Source: Trifolium pratense (lineage: Eukaryota > Streptophyta > Magnoliopsida > Fabales > Fabaceae). From it: a stretch of 64,000 nt of DNA. The stretch is from assembly GCF_020283565.1 (NCBI RefSeq), contig NC_060059.1, positions 52,891,157 to 52,955,156 of the forward strand. The letters are read 5' to 3'. Positions 31,986 to 42,730 of this stretch are shown one piece after another (the first letter of the stretch is position 1; every line of letters begins with the position of its first letter). Under the pieces are notes generated by a model. It searched no databases. It was not told the origin of the DNA and saw only the letters and a program-made list of their open reading frames with translations. The translations under genes were made by a program, and so were the position numbers.

Positions 31986-32529
31986 AATAAAAAAAAAATA
32001 AAATAAAATAAGACATACTAATTGTAGATTAAACTTGTAAAAAATTGACTTGAAAAACAAAAAGTCATGTTTTTGGAGGTTAATGCCAGTTTACCCCTAG
32101 GTGTGGGGTACTGACGTCTTGGCATGGGACTGGCTAGGTTTTGCATATTCATGCCCAGGTTTGGGAGACTGGTGCTCAGGTGTAGGAAACTGGTGGTCAT
32201 GCACTGATAGCTAGGATCATTCTGCCTTACACCCAACCATAGGAGTGGCGCCCAGCCCAGCGGGCTAGTTTTAAAGAATATTTAAGGTTTATATATTTTT
32301 ATAAATAGAGGTTGTTTTATGTGTAGAAAAATAAGAAACGAAGAGAGAAGTAAGGAATTCAATTAGGATTTGACGTCGACAATAAAGCTAGGGATTTAGA
32401 GAGAAAACTAAGAGAATTTTTCTTGGTATAATTCTAGGGTTGGAATCATTGAGTCTCTTGGTCATGGACAGAGGATGGAGCATAGGGGATAAACTTCCAA
32501 CATGAAATTTCTGGTACACAGAAGATAAG

Positions 32530-33512
32530 TGTTGTCCACGATGTTCAGACACTTGTCGTAACACTTGTCTTAACAATAAGAACAATAAAGCAAGGCATTA
32601 AAAACAGATACTGAAAAACATAAACAACACACAGAATTGTTAACCCAGTTCAACATAATTACCTACTTTGGGGGCATACCAATCCAGGGATAAAGTCCAC
32701 TAAATAGTATCAATTCGAAGACCACACAGCAAACTCCTCGTTTACGATCTTCTCACTTAATCACTACTCGTGCTATACTTTCTACCTAAGACTCACCTAG
32801 GCATGAGGCCCTCCTCAAATCTCTCTTCAATCACAGACAGCGATTGGATCAAAAGAACAATTCTGAATAAACAAGAAGACACGCTTCCATGAAACTAATA
32901 ACAAGCCAACACCCTTGACTAAGTTCACAATTTGGAGTTGCTTACAAGGTTCCTCCAAGTACACTACTCAACTCATTACCTACAGGTTTCTGAGTGAGGA
33001 CACGTGACCATCTCACAACCCGAGTGGTTCACTTTACACCAACTTTCCTAGAGAGTGTCTCAAAGACTACATCTTTGATATTCGATTTTGATTCTAGTTA
33101 TGGTTGATAAAACAGGGTTAGCAGCACTCTTTATATAGCAGTGGAATAGCTTGGGCTCCAAGACAAAATTAGGTTTCAAAACCTTATGGCAGCAGCAGAC
33201 ATATTTTTGAATCAAATATATTTTCTAAAGTTATTACATTTCTTTAGAAAATAGAACTAGGGTTCGGCTGCCTTCAGAAACTAATACACCACGTGCGCCT
33301 TGTTGTATAAGTAACCACGAAATAATTCTTCAAGCAAATCTTCAAAAGATTGAATATAAAATAAAAACGCAAGCTGGCGCGCAGTCAGATCACATAGGTG
33401 TTGTTCCAATGTGTACTTACATCTGTCTCAACACTTGATGTATGCACATATGTCTCAACATTTGGCTAAAAGATGTTTTTGCAAAATGTAGCCAACATAC
33501 AAAAACCCAACA
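32530..33512 (-). repeat. 3' LTR of a second Sirevirus-like element
   Basis: The ends are TGTTGTCC ... CCCAACA, which on the minus strand read TGTTGG...GGACAACA. The length is 983 bp. The arrangement (GTTAACCCAGTTCAACATAA, exclamation of split CACACAGCAAAC blocks) parallels other copia LTRs in the window. The five bases on either side (ATAAG, ATATT) do not match, as expected if internal sequence follows on the right. Confidence 0.6.
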
Positions 33513-34560
33513 ATATTAGAGCAGTATTCAGAGAGATACAGTATCACCTTTCCTTCGAGTCAACATGATCACACAACTAAGAAAGAAAGTAACACATAGC
33601 AAGACTACTTCCAAGATAGCTCTTCAGCTGAACATAACTTGTAGGTAGCATCAGAGGCAATGCAACAGCGGAAATAAACACAACTAGCCTCATGGAAAAC
33701 CAACAGGGAGAAATAAACTCCCACATTGAATTCGAAGATAGGAGAAATAAACTCCTACAATCAGAGTACATCCATTCAACAAAAGATCATCAAGGAAAAA
33801 TAAATTCCCACACACATAGAACTAGGAAAAATAAATTTTCAGCCAGCAAAGAATAAAGCCAAGATGTCTCAGCATCTGGCATCACACTTGTCACTCATTC
33901 ATACTACCACTCCCCCTGAATTTGTGCATGACAGAGCACAAGCATACAATGTAGTCAACTATAGGAACTACAACAGCCTTGTAATAACAGAAGCATTCAA
34001 TCAGAGTGATCAACGCTTAATGGTTGTTGTAGACACACATGTGTGCATTCTTAAATAAGCATGTACAAGTTACCTATATTTCTATGACTGTAACTAACAA
34101 AGTCACCCATATTGCTATGACTGTGACCCAAATCACCCATATTTCTATGACTGTGATTCTAAGCATAAAAGCCATCCATATTTCTATGATTATGGCTAAG
34201 CACGATGAATCATCCATATTTCTATGACTATGACTATGATCATGATCATGCCCTATGCTACAAGTTTAAATGATTTTTTTTGGAATTCTTGCATGCACAT
34301 CACACAGTGCTGAAGGTAACATTTACTCCGCTCAGACATAGGCCTAGCAGATTAACACATCGTAGGAAGAACCGCAACAACAACATACACACCAGATGTC
34401 AGCACATCTGTCCACACATCACGCGCATAGATCTTACATATCACAGATCATTACTCCCCCTGAATACATTACTCCCCCTGCATGCACTATATCACAAATT
34501 ACTACAGCATCTTGTTCTTCCTTGTCCATATTGAAATTCTGGCACAACATACGAACTATT
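33513..34560 (-). mobile_element. truncated internal region of the second Sirevirus-like element
   Basis: Several ACTCCCCCTGAA blocks (33911, 34452, 34471) are AGGGGGAGT tracts on the minus strand, as in the 3' region of Sireviruses. No gag, pol or third ORF can be read, so the rest of the element is missing. Confidence 0.5.
34070..34245. repeat. ~42-bp tandem repeat, four to five copies
   Basis: The unit is built around CATCCATATTTCTATGACTG with variable spacers. It degrades at the right into TATGACTATGATCATGATCA. Confidence 0.8.
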
Positions 34561-35184
34561 TAATCAAAGAGAGTAAGATAATGTGGCGCCTACGGCCGAC
34601 GAGGATGGCGAGTGAACGTCGGTGTACAAGGTATGTATAGACAATGAGCGGCTTCTAACAACTTTTAGTCAAAAAGGACATATGAAAAAACTGAATGCAT
34701 AATTGAATGAATAGAAATCTTAGGCTGACAAGTATGAGACTGCATGGTTGAAGGAAGGCTTATATGAATTGATTTGCACTACCTATAACAACAATATGCA
34801 TCTTCAGTTACGTAGGACATTCCAAAAGAACTCCACTCTTAAGCGTGCTTGATTTGGAACACTCCATGGATGGTTGACCTTCTAGAGGTCCATTAAAACA
34901 TGCGACTAAGGACAAAGCACACTAAAAAGGCTTGTGTTGGTAAATTGTGGGGAGTCTGTTGACAATTTTTAAAAACAGTCTGAGATGTTACAGATAACTT
35001 GTCATATGAACTGACAATCATATAACCTAAAACGTATAAGCAACAACACAAATACTTCTACATGATATCTCTAAAATTTTACCTTGCGATGCATAGCCAT
35101 AGCAAAGCGCATGCTCGGTTCATTTGTTTCAATGTAAACTTAAATCAAAGCTAAGTTTCAACATTTATCTTTGGTCACAGCTAT
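34561..35184. other. unassigned sequence
   Basis: I saw no ORF over 60 codons and no element boundary here. It contains a short GC-richer block (GTGGCGCCTACGGCCGACGA) at 34581. Confidence 0.35.
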
Positions 35185-35428
35185 AAGGTGAGAAGAGAGT
35201 TTCCACATTGTTTCCAATGTTGTGAAATCACACTATTTCTCACAATTTCCATACTCGGAAACATAAAAATGATAGAAGATAGAAATACATCAAGAAGATT
35301 GCAAGTCAAATTTGCATTTTCCTCCACATACCTCACTTTTGTCTGTTTTCTTTCTCACATTCTTATTTCTTTCTAGTTTATTTTTTATTATTATTTCATT
35401 TGATCAAATAGCCTACAATAGTGTGTTA

Positions 35429-35713
35429 CTCCCTTCATCTGTATATTTAGGAATTCCTACCAAAAAAACAAGAGTATTAAGAAAAATTGTTGGAGTAATA
35501 ATTTTGTTTGATTTGTGTGAGATCATTACTAATTTTCTCTTTATATTTAATGTATTTAATGTTATTTTTTCATATTTCAATACAAATTAGTGGTATTAAT
35601 GAGGAATATATTTAGAAAAAGAGTAATAATTATATCTAAAAATTTGTAGAGGGTCTTATATTTAGAGACAATTTTTTTTTCTAAACGATTCCTATAATTA
35701 GGGATGATGGAAG
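35429..35713 (+). mobile_element. Stowaway MITE in left arm of palindrome
   Basis: It starts CTCCCTTCATCTGTATATTT after a TA at 35427-35428. It ends near CCTATAATTAGGGATGATGG. Length and ends match the mirrored copy. Confidence 0.75.
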
Positions 35714-36035
35714 AAAAATATATTTAGATTATAAAGTTTATTAACCTTTATAAAAAATGACAAGGGAACAATCATCAAGATCATGAATTTTGATTCCACT
35801 TAATTACAGCATAAGTGTTACAGCTTATTAACCTTTATCTCTTTCTTATTTCTTGCTTGTTTATTCATAATGTATTGTTTCCTTCAATGAACATAGCCTG
35901 CATTACGGGTGGTATATCTTAAGTTTGTAACACTTATGTTAATTAAGTGTAAATCAAAATTCATGATCCTCAAGTGATCATTGTTCACTTATAATTTTTT
36001 ATAAAAGTTAATAAGTGTTATAATCTTAATTTATT

Positions 36036-36319
36036 CTCCCTTCATCTTTAATTATAGGAACCTTTTATAAAAAAAAAATTGTCCCTAAATATAAGTTTCT
36101 CTGCATATATCTAGACACAATTATTGCACTTTTCCAAAAATATCCCTCATCAATACCACTAATTTGTATTGGAATATGAAAAAATAACATTGAATACCTT
36201 AAATATAGAGGGCAAATTAGTAATTGACTCACACGAGTCAAACAAAATTATTACTCCAATAATTTTTCTTAATACTCGTGTTTTTTGGTAGGGGTTCCTA
36301 AATTTTCAGACGGAGGGAG
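36036..36319 (-). mobile_element. Stowaway MITE in right arm of palindrome
   Basis: This is a mirror copy starting CTCCCTTCATCTTTAATTA and ending TTTTCAGACGGAGGGAG followed by TA (36320-36321). The right terminus is closer to the Stowaway consensus than the left-arm copy. Confidence 0.8.
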
Positions 36320-36599
36320 TAACACACTATTGTAGGTTGTTCATCAAATGAAATTAAAAAAACTTGAAAGAAATAAGAATGAGAAGGAAAACATAGAAAA
36401 ATGAGGTATACTGAGGAAAATGCAAATTTGACCTGCAATCTTCTTGATGTACTTCTAGCTTCTATCATTTTTCTGTTCCCGAGCATGGAAGTTGTGAGAT
36501 ATAGTGTGATTTCACAACATTGTAAACAATGTGGAAACTCTCTTCTCACCTTAGCTTTAAACAATATGCTACCCATAAACAATATGCTACCCATAATTT

Positions 36600-37688
36600 A
36601 AATTTATGGAATTTTTGAATAACAGATAATTCTTGAAGAAGAGGATGTTTTTGATACTTTTACTGAAGCAACCATGTTGGTTTCATGGATTATGGATAAT
36701 CACATTAGTTCTTTAAAAAGTCGTAGCATTCGACATTTTTCAGAGAGCTGTGAAATGGGGGATGCTATGGTGTGGTAGAGAAGTTATTGGGTAATGGGGA
36801 TGATGATGATGATTTCAATGGAAGTTAAAACCCTTGACTATTGTTGCGAATAGTAGATTTTTTTTTAAGGAAAGCTGTGTAGACCGTCAATTTTTCTTTT
36901 GAGGTTTTTTTCTGATGTTAAGTTTATTGAGTTGAAGAACTATCAATTTATAATGACAACCTTCATTAACACTAATCTCCCTATAAAGGGGCTGATTTAT
37001 GCATAAAAATCACTAAAGAGGAGTACGAAAAGTGGAAGTTGATTTCACTTGGTCGAGGGTTCTATGAGTTTTAGTTTATCTCTTTTGAGGACATGCGTTT
37101 ATTATGGTTTATGGGAACTATCAACCTAAAGCCAAGTGTTTTGCGTCATTTATTTATCACAATATATGACAAACCACTTTTCTTAACCAATAATTTCTAA
37201 GCTTAGCACAAACGACATCAGTTTAAATCAAACAAATTGAAGATGTAACAATATTTGCAAAAGACTTAAGATGTTAAACCAAGGAGGCTTACAAACAAGC
37301 ATGTATTCAGTATTCATAAAGAATTGACAATTAAAGAATTATGCATTAATACTATTAGAAATTACAAAACAAATCTTTGACAAGATGAATTGCGAAACTC
37401 TTTTCACTTGTTTATATGATTTTGCAAAAGATATACCATATAAATCAAACAAACGACACTAAATCTAATTGCACTGAATACAAAATTGATATACAAGTCT
37501 AATTGATCAATCAAATAAAAATGATAAATCAGCACACAAATAGAGCATCGAATTGCATCAAATAAATTTTTTTTTTATTAAGAAATCCTAAAATATAACA
37601 AATCACGATAGATCCAAGAAATATAAAAGAGATTGCATCAAATAAAAACCTCAAAATGAAAAAACTTCATAGTTAGTGATTCACTTAC
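36600..37688. other. unassigned sequence
   Basis: I saw no sizeable ORF or element end. The stretch 36610-37050 has mixed base composition like decayed coding sequence, but no frame stays open. Confidence 0.3.
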
Positions 37689-37745
37689 CTAGTCGAGATA
37701 GAGACTGCATGCAACATAAGAGATTGAGCGAGACTGCAAATGAAA

Positions 37746-38313
37746 TTGTGATACTATGAGGATTGGTCCAAGAAATTTAGGGTTGATGTGCAATCTAAAG
37801 AGGTGTGGAAATGGTTGCATGAGAGGGAAGAGGTGCAACGGGGAGAAGTAGTTGAATCGATGTGTTTTGACTGTCGCCGTACTTGTTTGACTCTTCACGA
37901 TTTATGACACACTGAATTTATATGTGTTCGATTTGAGATTTTGTTGTTAGGGTTTGTGGTTTTCCGATTATTCACCGCGGACCTATGTTAGGGCCTAGGT
38001 TTCCAACGGCCCACCCCAAAAAAAATCATTGTGATACTATGAGGATTGGTCCAAGAAATTTAGGGTTGATGTGCAATCTAAAGAGGTGTGGAAATGGGTG
38101 CACGAGAGGGAAGAGGTGCAAAGGGGAGAAGTAGTTGAATCGTTGTGTTTTGATTGTCGCCGTACTTGTTTGATTCTTCATGATTTGTGACATGATGAAT
38201 TTATATGTGTTTGATTAGAGATTTTGTGGTTAGGGTTTGTGATTTTCCAATTATTCAATGGCGAGCCTATGTTAGGGCCTAGGTTTCCCACGGCCCACCC
38301 AAAAAAAATCATT
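37746..38313 (-). repeat. 284-bp tandem duplication of a promoter/5'-exon-like unit
   Basis: Copies are 37746-38029 and 38030-38313, about 90-95% alike, each bounded by AAAAAATCATT. Read on the minus strand each has a CATATAAATTCA TATA-like box. Then come a CT-rich leader and CACCTCTTTAGATTGCAC. The left copy continues into a strong splice donor (AGGTAAGTGA at 37682-37691), immediately after the stop of a 69-codon ORF (37689-37898). No downstream exon was recognised. It may be the 5' end of a dead or noncoding gene. Confidence 0.6.
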
Positions 38314-38520
38314 CTTAATAGGTATAAACACTATAACATAAAGATTTTTTTTTTAACTAAAGGTATAAATATATAAATAATGAGTTTGGGTATTACAGTC
38401 ATGCTAATTTTCTGATTCTCGATTTGTGCACGGGATTTATGCTAATTTTCTCTGTATCGTTCCAATTATAATAATGAAAGAAATTTTAATTTTACAAATA
38501 ATATATATAATTTAATATTA

Positions 38521-38546
38521 TCATGATATATATATATATATATATA
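38521..38546. repeat. (TA)n, left side of insertion
   Basis: A TA run directly precedes the long-TIR element. The matching run continues after it at 40164, so the element landed inside a TA microsatellite. Confidence 0.9.
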
Positions 38547-40161
38547 GGGATTTTCTAACTTAGACCCTAGTTAGGTCTAAGTTAGCAAGGTGTACCTTTT
38601 CAATTGGACCAAAATACCCATTCTTTTTAATTAATTAACCAAAATACCCATTAATAGACGCGGATCCAGTGTCGCGCGCGTACCGAAGGACCATGGTTAC
38701 AGACCGTTGATTTCCATCAGACAGCTAAGATCTGATCTCATCAAGACTGTCTGATCAATCCGACAGCCCAGATCATCCTGATCCATCAGATTCCAGCGCG
38801 TGCGCCACACTGGAATACACCCTGGAGAGAGAAAAATTTGCTTTTTAAAAGTAGGACACGTGTCACACAATGGTTGGCTGGACGTGATTTTTGTTCATTT
38901 AATACTTTGAACTCAATTATTTCGTTGTAAATTAATTTTTTAATTTTTTTTTTTATACCAAAATTCATAAATTTTTTTTTTCTACAAATAGAGACTTGGT
39001 TCGTTTGATTTGGACACCGAAAAAAAATGCAATTTTTCACTACCTTAATCTCATTTTTTGTCTACTAAATACGTTACTTGTGTGTTGTAATTTAACACGC
39101 ACCACTCAACCAACTCACTGAAACCATTATACTAGGAAAATAGTAGATAATATTCTGGAACTTTTGGTATATTTTATGAAATTTTTGGAGACCTGAAACT
39201 ATTTTTAGTTAATTAAATGAGATAAAACGGTAATTAAAAACTAATGTTTGCTTCTGAAACCATTTTACTGGTAGAATGGTTGCACATAGTTGTATTCTGA
39301 AACCATTTTACTGGTAGAATGGTTTCAATGAGTAATTTATTAATTGTGTTTGCTTCTGAAACCATTTATCTGGTACAATGGTTTCAGAGAGTTGTAATCT
39401 GAAACCATTTTGCTGGTAGAATGGTTTCAGTAAGTTGATTATTAGTTATTTGCTTCTGAAACCATTTAGCTTGTAGAATGGTTGCACATAGTTGTACTCT
39501 GAAACTATTTTACTGGTAGAATGGTTTCAGTGAGTAATTTATTAATTGTGTTTGCTTCTGAAACCATTTAGCTGGTAGAATGGTTTCAGAGATTTGTACT
39601 CTGAAACCATTTTCCTAGTAGAATGGTTTCAGTGAGTTGATGTAAGGTAGTGAAAAATGAGATTAAGGTAGTGAAAAATTGGGTTTTTTTTTCTGTGTCC
39701 AAATCAAACGAACCAAGTCTCTATTTGTAGAGAAAAAAAAATTATGAATTTTGGTATAAAAAATAAAAATAAAAAATTAATTTACAACGAAATAATTGAG
39801 TTCAAAGTATTAAATGGAAAAAAATCACGTCCAGCCAATCAGACAGCGACACGTGTCCTGCTTTTAAAAAGTAGATTCTTCTCTCTCCAGGGTGTATTCA
39901 AGTGTGGTGCACGCGCTGGAATCTGATGGATTCGGATGATCTGGGCTGTCTGATTGATCAGACAGTCTTGATGAGATCAGATCTTGGCTGTCTGATGGAA
40001 ATCAACGGCCTGTAACCATGGTCCTGCTGTACGCGTGTGACACTGGATCCGCGTCCATTGATGGTAATTTGGTTAATTAATTAAAAAGAATGGGTATTTT
40101 GGTCCAACTGAAAAGGTGCACCTTGCTAACTTAGACCCAACTGGGTCTAAGTTAGCAGCCC

Positions 40162-40163
<2 letters not shown>
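38547..40163. mobile_element. long-TIR (Mutator-like or similar) non-autonomous element
   Basis: It is 1617 bp with terminal inverted repeats of about 515 bp (38547-39060 and 39645-40163). The outermost bases are GGGATTTTCTAACTTAGACC on the left and the reverse complement of CTAACTTAGACCCA...GCAGCCCCC on the right. The TIRs are GC-richer than the surroundings and carry a conserved 60-84 codon frame (minus on the left, plus on the right). The centre holds a hairpin minisatellite. TA-rich flanks hide the target duplication, so the superfamily is uncertain. Confidence 0.85.
39240..39640. repeat. minisatellite of TGAAACCATT...AATGGTTTCA hairpins
   Basis: About eight units of CTGAAACCATTT-(A/T)CTGGTA-GAATGGTTTCAG are present. 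Each is an inverted repeat in itself, alternating with TGCTT or AGTTGTA spacers. Confidence 0.9.

Positions 40164-40225
<62 letters not shown>
40164..40225. repeat. (TA)n microsatellite
   Basis: A long TA run continues the one interrupted at 38546. Confidence 0.98.
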
Positions 40226-40229
<4 letters not shown>

Positions 40230-42730
40230 CATACAAAACAACCTAGACAATAGACTTTATATACAATATAAAATCCTTTTTCCCGTGTCACAATCAGAGC
40301 GGAGCTTCACCAAACACTCGAACAACGATAACACATAACCTGTGAACAACGATAACATACATGTGCAAGGAGCACATTTAGAATCACACATATCTAAATA
40401 CTTCAACGAATTCCAATTATACACATCAACAATTATTCCAACAAAATACCATTACACACATCAACAAAATAATCAATTAATTGACAACAATGTCACATAT
40501 CAAATATCACATAATATGTACACATATCCTCACATAGTCATCAAGACACATCATTAATAAATATACATCATTAATTTCATTTAATTATAAGCTACAAAAG
40601 GTTATAATCGAATATCAAACACAATCCACAAACATCAAACATTTCCAATTATGTGTCACATATCAATCGTCGCCAAAATGTACACATAATCCTAATGCAA
40701 TCTAATGCCACAACTCATGCTATGTCACCCTAGACATATCTAATGCATGTGTTACCATTCTTCTTTATTAGACTATTTCACCTCTAATATCCTTCTTTAT
40801 CGGATAAATATAATCTGATATCCTTTTTTCTTGGAATATCCAATATCCCTAATATAATTCATGAATGCATGTATGTTCATGAATATTCTCACACAATCAT
40901 TTTAATTAGCATTAAGCTCTTCCTTTACTAATGTGGAACATTATCCAACATTACTTCTTTATTAAGATAACGCATACCTTAATATTCTTCTTTATTATAA
41001 TTAGAATAACATAATTCTAATATTCTTCTTTATTAGGATTATAATACAATTCCTAATATTCTTATTTATTAAGTTGATTCACACCTTAATATCCTTATTT
41101 GATGTTTAAACAAACATCATCAACAATCATTTCCAAAACAAGATACACACACATAATTCAAGGCTTAACTACACATTTGGTCCCTTACGTTTATTTTAGG
41201 TTTCAATTTGGTCTCTTACGTTTAAAAAGTAACAATTTGGTCTCTTACGTTTATTTTAGGTTTCAGGTTAGTCCTTTTCGTTAGTTTTGTCACTAACATC
41301 GTTTGAACAATACACGTGTCAGTGTGTCCAAGTGTCACGTGTCAGTCCACATATGCAAATTGGCTACCACATGTGACAAAATTGACAGAAAGGAATAACT
41401 TGAAACCTAAAACAAACGTAAGGGACCAAATTAATACTTTTTAAACGTAAGGGATCAAATTGAAACTTAAAATAAACGTAAGGGACCAAATGTGTAGTTA
41501 AGCCCATAATTCAATTGCATACATCATCACAAAAGCATAAGATTAAATCATGTTACCAACAATTAATCTCATACAGCATGTTCATTATCCATATTATAAG
41601 CACATATGTCTATTACAACAACTAACATATACAATATAACATGTTAGAACCCTCAAAGCCATTAAAATTTCAAAACAGCAAAGTGATGTGCTGTCACGGT
41701 TGCTGAGCGAGCCGTAGCGAGAGGTAACGACCAACAGCAGAACGTTTCAGTCATCTGGCGAGGTCTAGCGAGCTATGGTCGATGAGCGACCATCTAGCGA
41801 GCGGTAGCGACCGTATCTGAAACAGGGTACTCAACATCGCGATTTTGAGCTCAAATCGACCCAAAACCCCATTTTTTATGTTCCATATCCATAAAAACGA
41901 TGTTTTCGCATATATAACACACATATAAACATGAAAGTACAATTTATTTCATAGATTTACATCAAACAAATCAAAATCATGATATTTATACACTTTTACT
42001 CAAAAACTCATAAACACACATGTTCCTGACAAACATCTACAAATTAATTTACAGGATTCCATTCCTAGAAATGATGATGGCCATTCTAACGACCACAGTC
42101 AGTTATGTAATCAGTCGGATTTTGGTACGGATTTTTGCATCTATTGGAATCGACCTGGATCATCCCTCATTAAGCCCCACAAATTCGTTCATACTATTTG
42201 TTAAGAGTTTAGTAAACATGTTTGGATCAACAATTTCACTTTTATTAAGAAAAGTCATCCCAAAACCCAAAACGAAAATGAGTGTAGAGAGTTTGGGAAT
42301 GGAGGAATCGACATCCTCCCCTCTCCATAATCACTCAAGAATATGTAATCTAACTCTCTTACCTTAGATCCGACGAAATCTCGAGTGCTTCTCTTGATCT
42401 CAAGCTTTTCCTCTTCTTGCCCTAGCTTTCTCTCTTCTCAAGCTCTCCTCCTTCTCTCTTGTTCTTGAGCTCACAAAGAAAAGTGAGTAACTTCTCTCTC
42501 TAAAAGGCTTAAGTAGCGCCCCCCATGTGTATCCAATGCCCATTGGGCCTAAAGCCCACTTCAACGGTCCAACTAAAGCTCACGGACACTAACTCTCACA
42601 AACGCGTGTTAACTCGCTCGTTAACTAAAATATTCGATAATTAACTTAAAGTTACTAACTTAATAAAATGTCACGTCAACAAAACATTTAAACACATAAA
42701 AACGAATAAATGAAAATTTGGTCATTACAA
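40230..42730 (-). mobile_element. LTR, probably Ty3/gypsy (chromovirus-like)
   Basis: On the minus strand it begins TGTAATGACCAAATTTTC at 42730, the usual TGTAAY start of these LTRs. The GGCTTAAGTAGCGCCCCC and GAGAGAGAAGTTACTCAC leader regions and a AAGGTAAGAGAG donor-like site follow. GCGAGCGGTAGCGACC palindromic stretches occur at 41700-41815. The left end was not fixed; TA repeats start at 40225. A MITE is nested at 41162-41504. The 115-codon ORF at 42020-42367 is on the other strand and looks spurious. Confidence 0.5.
41162..41504. mobile_element. MITE with 10-bp target duplication CATAATTCAA
   Basis: It is 343 bp with near-perfect terminal repeats (GGCTTAACTACACATTTGG / CCAAATGTGTAGTTAAGCC). 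It is flanked by CATAATTCAA at 41152-41161 and 41505-41514. A 9-10 bp duplication indicates the Mutator superfamily. The repeated ..GGTC(C/T)CTTACGTTT.. blocks form internal sub-repeats. Confidence 0.92.

Larger units (their letters stand above)
35185..36552. repeat. giant imperfect palindrome (~640-bp arms, ~100-bp loop)
   Basis: The sequence from 35185 (AAGGTGAGAAGAGAG) to about 35823 recurs as reverse complement from about 35927 to 36552. Each arm contains, from the outside in, a ~240-bp segment with a short conserved reading frame, a complete Stowaway MITE, and ~110 bp of flank. The arms have diverged by perhaps 10-15%. A transcript through it would fold into a long hairpin. Confidence 0.9.

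Noticed and set aside
42020..42367. 115-codon ORF on the plus strand
   Set aside because: It is antisense within a gypsy-type LTR leader, with no recognisable motif. Composition fits reverse translation of the LTR promoter region.
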